64,000 bases of DNA from Corydoras sp. C115 (lineage: Eukaryota > Chordata > Actinopteri > Siluriformes > Callichthyidae): positions 495,001 to 559,000 of the forward strand of contig JAFMOC010000264.1 of the NCBI GenBank assembly GCA_019802505.1, in the 5' to 3' direction. Position 1 is the stretch's first letter. Every line of letters begins with the position of its first letter. A program made the translations under genes and the position numbers. This document shows positions 55,257-64,000 of this stretch, one piece after another. Under the pieces are notes generated by a model. That model searched no databases, was not told where the DNA came from, and saw only the letters and a list, made by a program, of their open reading frames with translations.

Positions 55257-55273
55257 CCCCCCCCCTTCCCATA

Positions 55274-55388
55274 ATCTGGGGCAAATAGATTATGGATTTA
55301 TGGAAGTCGTTTTGGTCGCGAGGGCAGCATGGGGTGCCTCCCCCACGACTCTAATATAGGATAAAGCGGAAGATAATGGATGAATGGA
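55274..55388 (+). repeat. Duplicated flank plus a V-SINE with almost everything deleted
   Basis: GGATTTATGGAAGTCGTTTT and GGTCGCGAGGGC repeat the left flank of the previous copy. Then GCAGCATGGGGTGCC joins CCACGACTCTAATATAGG: head and tail of a SINE with about 290 bp removed. Confidence 0.88.
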
Positions 55389-55404
55389 TGTTAATAAGGC
55401 AATA

Positions 55405-55746
55405 TGGGTGGCTTAGTGGCTAGCATGTTCTCCTCTCAGCACTAGGGATTCCCGGTTCGTATACCCATCTGGGTGGAGTTTCCATGTCCTCCCCGTGGCC
55501 GCGTGGGTTTCCTCCGGGTTCTCTGGTTTCCTCCCCCAGTCCCAAAACATGGATCAAGTCAATTGAGTTCTCCAAATTGCCCCATATAGAGTGTGTCTGT
55601 GTGAGTGAGTGTGTGCCCAGTGATAGATTGGCGTCCTGTCCTGGGTGTATCTGCCCAGCGCCCGAAACTTTCTCCCCTCAATGGGCATGGGGAACCCCCC
55701 CGCTACCCTAATAGGGTATAAAGCGAAAGATAATGGATGAATGGAT
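55405..55746 (+). mobile_element. V-SINE-like copy, tandem unit
   Basis: Preceded by GGATGTTAATAAGGCAATAT. The next unit is preceded by GGATGTTAATAAGGCATTAT. Period 358 bp. Confidence 0.94.
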
Positions 55747-55762
55747 GTTAATAAGGCATTAT

Positions 55763-56115
55763 GGGTGGCTTAGTGGTTGGCATGTTCTCCTCTCAGCACT
55801 AGGGATTCCCGGTTCGTATCCCCATCTGGGTGGAGTTTCCATGTCCTCCCCGTGGCCGCGTGGGTTTCCTCCGGGTTCTCCGGTTTCCTCCCCCAGTCCC
55901 AAAACATGGATCAAGTCATTTGAGTTCTCCAAATTGCCCCATATAGAGTGTGTCTGTGTGAGTGAGTGTGTGCCCAGCGATAGATTGGCGTCCTGTCCTG
56001 GGTGTATCTGCCCAGCGCCCGAAACGTTCTCCCCTGGATGGGCATGGGGAACCCCCCCCCCCCCACGACCCTAATAGAGGATAAAGCGGAAGATAATGGA
56101 TGGATGGATGGATGG
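55763..56115 (+). mobile_element. V-SINE-like copy, tandem unit
   Basis: Shares private changes with the previous unit (CCGTGGCCGCG, CCCCCAGTCCCAAAACATGG, GGTTCGTATCC, an altered B box), so the two are recent local duplicates. Confidence 0.95.
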
Positions 56116-57008
56116 TTTTTGTCGCGATATACCTCCTGCACTATTTTCTTAATAATATTCTGATGTGTAATTCATCAGACACCTCCCATACACCTCCCAT
56201 GCTTCGTAATAATCATCTCTAGCCCTCCCTCAAAAGGCAAAGGGTTCTGTCGGAAAATTTTATTAGACTAGATTAAAAGCCCAAGCCGCAGCATACAATT
56301 CAATCAATTCCATCCCATACACTAATGTGGTCAGAGGAGTGTCATGGGGACCATATAACACCAAATGTACTTAATAAAGTACGACTGTAAAGGCCTGATT
56401 TATTTTCCTGGGTGGTTTATCGATTCCAACTTCGCAGATGCATGCGAAGGCACCCACATAAGTAGCCGCACGCTCGCCGAAATAAAATATCGATCAAAAT
56501 GGCAATAACTGTCCTTCCAGCCATACTGCATGGCTCTGTTGCTTTAGAAACAAAACATGTGTCCAACCCCCCCTTCACCCCTATTACCGACACATTGACT
56601 TTGCCTTGTATTTAGCAGTTTATAAGGGTCCTTTACATCGCCTTCCACATTTAATAGTAATTAAACCACAACTTTTGGTACTAAATCCTCATTATCTTGC
56701 AGATTCAAGATAACACGTGATGATGTGAAGGATAATCTGGATAATTAAAGTGTTTGTGTGTGTGGTTGTGTGCGTACTGGTAGCGCTAGATATGCTGGTG
56801 GTTATTGTGACTGGGAACATTTTGTGCAACATTTATCCTTCACCATGGTAACCAGAGTTGAAAAGCAGTCCCAAGATATCATTCATCAAATAAAAACTAA
56901 AACTGTATTTAAAGTCTTCGATTTACGCTCTTTAAACTTCTGATTGACAGGTCAATATATATCCTTTCAAATATAGCCTTCATTTATTCAATAGCTTAGA
57001 GGAAAGTC
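56116..57008. other. Complex unique DNA, candidate conserved non-coding region
   Basis: About 890 bp repeat-free, balanced in 56150-56700. The 61-residue frame at 56758-56943 is not convincing. Confidence 0.4.
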
Positions 57009-57335
57009 ATATATTAGGGTTATTAGGGTGGCCCCATGCTCATCCAGGGGAGAACGTTTCGGGAGCTGGGCAGATACACCCAGGACAGGGCGCCAATCTA
57101 TCACTGGACACATGTTTTGTGGACTGGGCACTCACTCACACAAACACGTGCAATTTAAAGCATTCGATTGACCTTGAAATCCATGGTTTTGGACTGTGGG
57201 AGGTAACGGGAGAACCCGGAGGAAGACCACGAGGACATGGGGAGAACATGGAAACTCCACCCAGATTGGGATTCCAATCTGGAGACCCAGTGTTGAGAGG
57301 AGAACATGCTAACCTCTAAGCCACCGTGCCGCCCC
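57009..57335 (-). mobile_element. V-SINE-like array, unit 1 (diverged)
   Basis: Starts CATATTAGGGTTATTAGGG. Contains an inserted ATGTTTTGTGGACTG. Head complete. Followed by linker CTTTTCAAATATAAGGTATA. Confidence 0.88.
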
Positions 57336-57357
57336 TTTTCAAATATAAGGTATATAT

Positions 57358-57650
57358 TTCCGCTAGGGTCGCGCGGGGGGGTTCCCAATGCACATCCAGG
57401 GGAGAACGTTTAGGGCGCTGGGCAGATACACCCAGGACAGGACGCCAATCTATCACTGGACACACACTCACTCACACAGACACACTCTATATGGGGCAAT
57501 TTGGAGAATTCAATTGACTTGATTCATGTTTTTGGACCGTGGGAGGTAACGGGAGAACCCGGAGGAAACCCACGCAGGGGGAGAACAGGGAGTCCAATTC
57601 CCTGGAGACCCAGTGCTGAGAGAGAACACTAATAAGCCACCGTGCCGCCC
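57358..57650 (-). mobile_element. V-SINE-like array, unit 2
   Basis: Tail missing; begins TTCCGCTAGGGTCGCGCGG. Short deletions around the B box. The same linker follows. Confidence 0.88.
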
Positions 57651-57672
57651 CTTTTCAAATATAAGGTATATA

Positions 57673-57942
57673 ACAGGGTCGCGCGGGGGGGTTCCCAATG
57701 CACATCCAGGGGAGAACGTTTCGGGCGCTGGGCAGATACGACAGGATGCCAATCTATCACTGGGCACACACACACTCACACAGACACACTCCAATTTGGA
57801 GAATTCAATTCCCAGTGACCTGGGAGGTAACGGGAGAAAGGAGAACAAGGACATGGGGAGAACATGGAAACTCCACCCAGATTGGGATTCGAACCTGGAT
57901 TCCCAGTGCTGAGAGGAGAACATGCTAAGCACTAAGCCACCT
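57673..57942 (-). mobile_element. V-SINE-like array, unit 3
   Basis: Begins ACAGGGTCGCGCGGGG, with more deletions than unit 2. The three units show stepwise decay with period about 315 bp. Confidence 0.88.
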
Positions 57943-58528
57943 TCACAAATATTTTATATATATATATATATAGAATATATGCAGTACGTAATACATATCC
58001 AGCTTCCCACGCTCCACTCTCTGGATCCTCTGGGGAGGTCAAGGGCTCCCCCCAGTGTTGACCCGATCAACAGCAGCTAATCACGGACTGAGTATACCCT
58101 TTTTGTCTTTATTTTCTGTAGAGTCCACATGCTGTCTGTCAATGTCTTTGTGCTTGTACAACAGCAAGAGAAAGTATGCCACCTGATGTATGTATCCGTT
58201 TGTAGGGGTCCCGGGCATCTGAGGTGTCTTCCCGCGCTATATGCGGTATTTAAAATATGTGCCCCAATTTAAATTGCTTTAATTCTACTTGTTTGTTGAA
58301 CAGAAATAAAACTTTACAAGTTTTATTCGTGTCTTATGGTCGTCTCATGTGGGTCATGTGGTTTCCCAAAGATTCTTACATTTATGTTGCTTGTTAGACT
58401 GTTATTATTTTTTTTCTAGCGTTTGTTTGGGGGGGGGGGGGGGGGGGGTCATATTCTTACAGATTTAAACAATAATAATGTATTGTCAATAATATTGTAA
58501 TTTTTCGAAGACTGTGAGCCTTTAAAGT
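57943..58528. other. Unique spacer with a poly-G tract
   Basis: Complex up to about 58370; G22 at about 58429-58448. A possible AATAAA at 58306 has no gene attached that I can see. Confidence 0.4.
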
Positions 58529-58876
58529 CCATCCAACCATCCATTATCTTCCGCTTTATCCTCTTGTAGGGTCGCGGGGGGGTGGGGGGGGGTTCCCCAT
58601 GCCCATCCAGGGGAGAACGTTTCGGGCGCTGGCAAATACACCCAGGACAGGACAACAATCTATCACTGGACACACACTCACTCACACAGACACACTCTAT
58701 ATTGGGCAATTTGGAGAACTCAGTTGCCTTGATCCATGTTTTTGGACTGTGGGAGGAAACCGGAGAACCCGGAGGAAACCCACGCGGACATGGGGAGAAC
58801 ATGGAAACTCCACCCAGATGGGGATTCGAACCGGGAATCCCTAGCGCTGAGAGGCGAACGTGCTAACCACTAAACC
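58529..58876 (-). mobile_element. V-SINE-like copy, near full length
   Basis: CCATCCAACCATCCATTATC to CGTGCTAACCACTAAACC. G tract reads GGGGGGGTGGGGGGGG. Confidence 0.93.
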
Positions 58877-59403
58877 AAAGTAAAGTCTTTACTTTAAAAT
58901 CACAGGCCCATTATGGCGTCCCGTATCCCCTCCCATGTTTTTCACTGTTTATTTGAGGTAGTTAATACACCCTGCCGGCAACTATTTATATTAACTGGAG
59001 AAAAATGTTTCGACCTAATTGCCTTCGCTCCATTTTAATTAGTGTGATTATTGCCGTGTTTGTTTAAGTGGCAGGGTTGGTTGTATGTGGAAAACATGGA
59101 AGGACGGTTTAAAAGGCCCAGAAAGCCTGAGTGGACACACCACCGATGTTTACTTCAAGCTCCGTTGGCCGAGGAGCACGAAACACTTCGAAACGGGAAC
59201 ATTTGAAGAGGGAGGCGTAGACTCGGAGGCAGCCATAAGAACGAGAGGATATTTAATATCCTGAGACACTTTGACTTGAAGATTGCTGGGCTGACAGAGG
59301 GCAGTTCAATAGTTCAGCTGATGGAAATGAGAGAAAGGTCATTTTCATAAACCAACAGTCAGGAAAGTTCTGGAAATGTAAAATTCAAGGACTATTGAAA
59401 ATT
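58877..59403. other. Complex unique DNA, candidate conserved non-coding region
   Basis: About 530 bp of balanced text rich in ATTA cores (for example CCATTTTAATTAGTGTGATT). No coding frame. Confidence 0.4.
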
Positions 59404-59404
59404 C

Positions 59405-59615
59405 AAGGGCGCCAATCTATCGCTGGGCACTCACTCACTCACACAGAAACACTCTATATGGGGCAATTTGGAGAAATCAATTGATCGATCCATGTTTTTG
59501 GACTGTGGGAGGAAACCGGAGAACCCGGAGGAAACCCATGCGGACACGGGGAGGACATGGAAACTCCACCCAGACTGGGATTCGAACCCGAGAATCCTTA
59601 TGCTAACCACTAAGC
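59405..59615 (-). mobile_element. V-SINE-like copy, 5' half; first part of a composite
   Basis: GGGCGCCAATCTATCGC to CTAACCACTAAGCATG, then the AT-rich spacer also seen at 46965-47050. Confidence 0.9.
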
Positions 59616-59706
59616 ATGTAACTTGTAATTAATTAGGAAATTCACATCTTATATTTATTTATATATTTTATTTATAGTTTAATATTCTATAATATATTTG
59701 TAGTTG

Positions 59707-59838
59707 GTGCCCAGCGATGGATTGGCGTCCTGTCCTGGGTCTGTCTGCCTGGCGCCCGGGACGTTCTCCCCTGGATGGGCATGGGGAACCCCACCGCGAC
59801 CCTAATAGAGGATAAAGTGGGAGATAATGAATGAATGA
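59707..59838 (+). mobile_element. Short-form V-SINE-like copy with 13 bp TSD
   Basis: Starts GTGCCCAGCGATGG and ends GATAATGAATGAATG. ATATTTGTAGTTG at 59694-59706 and 59839-59851 is the target duplication. It is inserted inside the composite's spacer. Confidence 0.94.
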
Positions 59839-59870
59839 ATATTTGTAGTTGTATATTTTATTTTATATAT

Positions 59871-60219
59871 CCATTCATCCGTTATCTTCCGCTTTATCCT
59901 CTATTAGGGTCGCGGTGGGGTTCCCCATGCCCATCCAGGGGAGAACGTTTCAGGCGCTGGGCAGATACACCCAGGACAGGACGCCAATCTAACACTGGAC
60001 ACAGCCTCACACACACACAGACACACTCTATATGGGGCAATTTGAAGAATTCAATTGACCTTCATTCATGTTTTTGGACTGTGGGAGGAAACCGGAGAAC
60101 CCGGAGGAAACCCACGCAGACACGGGGAGAACATGGAAACTCCACCCAGATTGGGATTCGAACCGGGAATCCATAGCACTGAGAGGAGAACATGCTAACC
60201 ACTAAGCCAGCGTGCCACC
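59871..60219 (-). mobile_element. V-SINE-like copy, full length; last part of a composite
   Basis: CCATTCATCCGTTATC to CAGCGTGCCACC. Confidence 0.94.
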
Positions 60220-60318
60220 TATATTATATATATAATATATAAAATAATACATATATTATATATATTATATATAAAATTATAATATAAAATATATATAATA
60301 TATATATATATATATAAA
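60220..60318. repeat. AT-only palindromic repeat
   Basis: ATATTATATATAATATAT-type text about 100 bp long with many self-complementary stretches. Confidence 0.9.
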
Positions 60319-60741
60319 ATTTCTTGAAAGAAGGATTGTTTTGTATTCCGGGACCAGCTTGCTTTTTTATTTCTCTATGAATTTCCATTCCGATGCTCAA
60401 ACAGCATTGATATACGCCTCTGCATCAATAGCCTCACACATACGCAGGGCACCCATGCAGTGTGCACCAGTGTGACCGATGTCTGGGTTGTTCGTAGTTT
60501 AGGGGTCTGTCATTCCTGAAATCCTGGCCGCCTGACCAAATGTTTACACTGTCTTCTAGACCATCTGAGATAAGTCTGTTTACAGGAAACTTAAATGCAT
60601 GTCCACATAGAATTGATGTTTTGCTTTCTTCTCGTGAGCTGGAGTTTGGAAATTGCGGCCATGGTGGGGAAAGAATTTCCATTTCGTCATTTAGAGACCA
60701 TAAAAGAATTTCTAATATACAAAATCAAAAAATTCACAAGT
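60319..60741. other. Unique spacer
   Basis: Non-repetitive; overlapping open frames on both strands at 60434-60788 show no recognisable domain. Confidence 0.4.
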
Positions 60742-61096
60742 ATCCATCAATCCATCCATCCATTATCTTCCGCTTTATCCTATGTTAGGGTTGCGGGGGG
60801 GTTCCCCATGCCCATACAGGGGAGAACGTTTCAGGCGCTGGGCAGATAGACCCAGAACAGGGCGCCAATCTATCACTGGACACACTCACTCACACAGACA
60901 CACTCTGTATAGGGCAATTTGGAGAACTCAATTGACTTGATCCATGTTTTTGGACTGGGGGAGGAAACCGGAGAACCCGGAGGAAACCCACCCGGACACG
61001 GGGAGAACATGGAAACTCCACCCAGATTGGGATTCGAACCGGGAATCCCTAGTGCTGAGAGGAGAACGTGCTAACCACTAAGCCACCATGCCGCCC
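60742..61096 (-). mobile_element. V-SINE-like array, unit 1
   Basis: Full length, CCATCAATCCATCC to ATGCCGCCCC. The next unit begins two bases later. Confidence 0.94.
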
Positions 61097-61097
61097 C

Positions 61098-61411
61098 TCC
61101 ATTCATTATCTTCCGCTTTATCCTATATTAGGGTTGTGGGGGGGGTTCCCCATGCCCATCCAGGGGAGAACGTTTCGGGCAATCTATCGATGGGCACACA
61201 CTCACTCACACAGACACACTCTATATGGGGCAATTTGGAGAACTCAATTGACTTGATCCATGTTTTTGGACTGTGGGAGCAAACCGGAGAACCCAGAGGA
61301 AACCCATGCGGACACGGGGAGAACATGGAAACTCCACCCAGATTGGGATTTGAACCGGGAATCCCTAGCGCTGAGAGGAGAACGTGCCAACCACTAAGCC
61401 ACCGTGCCGCC
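61098..61411 (-). mobile_element. V-SINE-like array, unit 2 (private deletion)
   Basis: The stretch between GTTTCGGGC and AATCTATCGATGGG is deleted, about 33 bp. Confidence 0.94.
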
Positions 61412-61428
61412 ATAATAATAATAATATT

Positions 61429-61716
61429 ATCCTATATTAGGGTCGTGGGGGGGGGGGTTCCCCATGCCCATCCAGGGGAGAACGTTTCGGGCAATCTATC
61501 GATGGGGACACACTCACTCACACAGACACACTCTATATGAGGCAATTTGGAGAACTCAATTGACTTGATCCATGTTTTTGGACTGTGGGAGCAAACTGGA
61601 GAACCCAGAGGAAACCCACGCGGACACGGGGAGAACATGGAAACTCCACCCAGATTGGGATTCGAACCGGGAATCCCTAGCGCTGAGAGGAGAACGTGCT
61701 AAGCACTAAGCCACCG
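61429..61716 (-). mobile_element. V-SINE-like array, unit 3 (same private deletion)
   Basis: Carries exactly the deletion and the GTGGGAGCAAAC change of unit 2, so the two are local duplicates. The tail is lost. Confidence 0.94.
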
Positions 61717-61909
61717 GAAGTATTTCTAGGCCAATTTCTTTAAAATTGGCAACAGTCGCACAGTTTCCAGCTATCAAAACATCCGCATTTTCAGAATGTC
61801 TGCACAAAACGGCATATGCATTGCCTTTACGTGCAATATTTGTGATAAATTGGACTTAAAATGGAATAATTTGGGGTGAAACGTATGGGCACAATAGAAT
61901 AAAAGAGAA

Positions 61910-61945
<36 letters not shown>

Positions 61946-62396
61946 GCTGCTGTGTTGACAGTTATATTTCCCTGTTGGGGGAAATTCACTTACTTGATTT
62001 GGCACAGGACCACAGTGTGTAATTCACTCCTTAGAAGCATTTGTGATTGTGAACTGGGAGTCGGGATGATTAATGGGAAGGAAATAGAAATATAGGAACT
62101 GACTGATTAAAACGAGAGGCTTGGTGGGCTTGGCTGTATATGTGTGTTTACCTGTATATCACATGTGCATCGGGGTGTGGGGCTGGAATTATTATTTGCG
62201 AACGACTTTCGAAAGCTTTCACCCTGCTGACCCGTCGTTATTCGCAGCTCACGTCTTTAAAATCCCTGTTCCTGCGATTCGCTCGAGGTACCGATCAATC
62301 ACGGGCCAAAATGTACGAGGAAAAAAACGTTTCGCTTTGACACGTTTGCCGTTATGTTTCCCCGAGCCCACCGCCACGTCATGAAGATCGGTGTTC
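61717..62396. other. Complex unique DNA, candidate conserved non-coding region
   Basis: Contains (GA)n at 61912-61943. 61720-61900 and 62100-62390 are repeat-free and balanced. No exon recognised. Confidence 0.4.
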
Positions 62397-62397
62397 A

Positions 62398-62700
62398 TCC
62401 ATCCATCCATCATCTTCCGCTTTATCCTACTGTATATTAGGGTCTCCCCATCCAGGGGAGAACGTCCCGGGTGACCAATCCATCGCTGGGCACACAATCA
62501 CCCACACAAGCACACTCTATATGGGGCAATTTGGAGAATTCGATTGACCTTGATCCATGTTTTTGGACTGTGGGAGGAAACCGGAGAACCCGGAGGAAAC
62601 CCACGCGGACATGGGGAGAACATGGAAACTCCACCCAGATTGGGATTCGAACTGGGAATCCCTAGTGCTGAGAGGAGAACATGCTAACCACCAAGCCACC
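62398..62700 (-). mobile_element. V-SINE-like array, unit 1
   Basis: Internal deletion near GTCCCGGGTGACC. GGTGTTCA lies on both sides (62390-62397 and 62703-62710), a probable target duplication that later became part of the repeated unit. Confidence 0.92.
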
Positions 62701-62720
62701 TTGGTGTTCAATGATTTATT

Positions 62721-63062
62721 CATTAATTATCTCCCGCTTTATCCTCTATTAGGGTCGCGGTGGGGCTCCCCATGTCCATCCAGGGGAGAACGTCTCGGCG
62801 CTGGGCAGATACACCCAGGACAGGACGCCAATCTATCACTATACACACACTCACTCACACAGACACTCTCTATATGGGGCAATTTGGAGAACTCGATTGA
62901 ACTTGGTCCATGTTTTTGGACTGTGGGAGGAAACCAGAGAACCAGGAGGAAACCCACGCGGACACGGGGAGAACATGGAAACTCCACCCAGATGGGGATT
63001 CGAACCGGGAATCCCTAGTGCTGAGAGGAGAACATGCTAACCACCAAGCCACCGTGCCGTCC
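62721..63062 (-). mobile_element. V-SINE-like array, unit 2
   Basis: Preceded by TTGGTGTTCAATGATTTATT; the same text precedes unit 3 at 63065. Confidence 0.94.
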
Positions 63063-63081
63063 AATTGGTGTTCAATGATTT

Positions 63082-63421
63082 ATTCATTCATTATCTCCCG
63101 CTTTATCCTCTATTAGGGTCGCGGTGTGGTTCCCCATGTCCATCCAGGGAAGAACGTCTCGGACGCTGGGCAGATACACCCAGGACAGGACGCCAATCTA
63201 TCACTATACACACACTCACTCACCCAAACACACTCTATATGGGGCAACTTGGAGAACTCAATTGACTTCATCCATGTTTTTGGACTGTGGGAGGAAACCG
63301 GAGAACCCGGAGGAAACCCACGCGGACACGGGGAGAACATGGAAACTCCACCCAGATGGGGATTCGAACCGGGAATCCCTAGTGCTGAGAGGAGAACATG
63401 CTAACCAATAAACCACCGCCC
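63082..63421 (-). mobile_element. V-SINE-like array, unit 3
   Basis: Shares CATGTCCATCCAGGG and ATCTATCACTATACACAC with unit 2. The flank GTGTTCAATGATTTAATA follows. Period 362-363 bp. Confidence 0.94.
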
Positions 63422-63522
63422 GATTAGTGTTCAATGATTTAATATTTGATTAATATCAGACATGTTTACGACAGCATTGAATTCTGAGGATAAACAATGA
63501 GCTTTTTTTGTTATTAAGAGAA

Positions 63523-63728
63523 TTCATGCCCATCCTTGGGAAACCTGGGCAGATATACGTGAACATTCAGTATATGGGGCAATTTAGAGCATTTAATTTA
63601 CCTTGAATCGATGTTTTTGGACTGTGGGAGGAAACCGGAGAACCCGGAGGAAACCCAAGTGGACACAGGGAGAACATGGAAACTCCACCCAGATTGGGAT
63701 TCGAACCGGGAATCCCTAGCTCTGAGAG
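63523..63728 (-). mobile_element. V-SINE-like copy, degenerate 3' half
   Basis: CATGCCCATCCTTGGG to CCCTAGCTCTGAGAGG. Large deletions in the 3' part and head lost. It is head-to-head with the next copy. Confidence 0.87.
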
Positions 63729-63741
63729 GATCCAGGTTCAA

Positions 63742-64000
63742 ACGGTGGCTTAGTGGTTAGCATGTTCTCCTAATCCCAATCTGGGGTGAGTTTCCATGTT
63801 CTCCCCGTGTCCGCGTGGGTTTCCATCCGGATTCTCCGGTTTCCTCCCACAGTCCAAAAACATGGATCAAGGTCACTTGAATTCTCCAAATTGCCCCATA
63901 TAGAGTGTGTCTGTGTGAGTGAGTGTGTGCCCAACAATAGATTGGCGTCCTGTCCTGGGTGTATCTGCCCAGCGCTTGAAACGTTCTCCCCTGGATGGGC
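63742..64000 (+). mobile_element. V-SINE-like copy, cut by the window end
   Basis: Starts ACGGTGGCTTAGTGG. The B-box region is deleted (GTTCTCCTAATCCCAATC). It continues past the end of the window. Confidence 0.92.

Noticed and set aside
58081..58330. A possible last exon and polyadenylation signal (AATAAA at 58306)
   Set aside because: The candidate frame is short, has no upstream partner exon in phase that I can identify, and the hexamer is common in AT-rich DNA.

Overview
This window is vertebrate nuclear DNA, almost certainly from a ray-finned fish. The evidence is intron-split genes with GT-AG boundaries, long (TA)n, (CA)n and trinucleotide microsatellites, and several repeat families typical of teleosts. 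Two copies of a DNA-repeat family that I recall as common in otophysan fishes (catfish and characin relatives) are present at about 7.1 and 45.5 kb, so an otophysan is my best guess. There is no bacterial, plasmid or viral gene content.

The one clearly identified gene is dnajb11 (ERdj3, an endoplasmic-reticulum Hsp40 co-chaperone). Seven exons on the + strand between 1736 and 6273 encode its last 250 residues and the stop codon. The N-terminal 108 residues (signal peptide and J domain) lie upstream of the window. The large intron after the first visible exon carries a roughly 990 bp non-autonomous hAT-type element with a perfect 8 bp target duplication.

A second gene is suggested but not identified. 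A GC-rich 5' exon ends near 40675, and a well-bounded 219 bp exon lies at 52451-52669. Their reading frames and splice phases fit each other. Its product is Pro/Ser/Gly-rich and I do not recognise it. The surrounding DNA (about 14-60 kb) holds islands of complex, non-repetitive sequence that look like conserved regulatory elements, as is usual around developmental genes.

The dominant feature is one tRNA-headed V-SINE-like retroposon of about 350 bp, with A and B boxes, a conserved central domain and an AATGGATGG or AATGAATG tail. More than 80 full or partial copies on both strands fill roughly 40 percent of the window. They are not simply scattered. Many form head-to-tail dimers and arrays with a period near 360 bp. 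Some multimers share the same linker at separate places, and several are flanked as a whole by one target-site duplication. A short form starting at the same internal point occurs three times. Other copies have become inverted-repeat hairpins, alternating-strand mosaics, or host a 126-base poly-C tract.

Layout: 0-7 kb dnajb11 with SINEs; 7-24 kb dense SINE arrays, a Tc1 remnant and a SINE-interrupted LINE; 24-28 kb a SINE-free island, then an ancient tandem duplication; 28-35 kb giant microsatellites with no V-SINE; 35-39 kb SINEs; 39-46 kb microsatellites, the candidate promoter and first exon, again V-SINE-free; 46-64 kb SINE arrays, an AT-rich minisatellite, the unidentified exon and further arrays.
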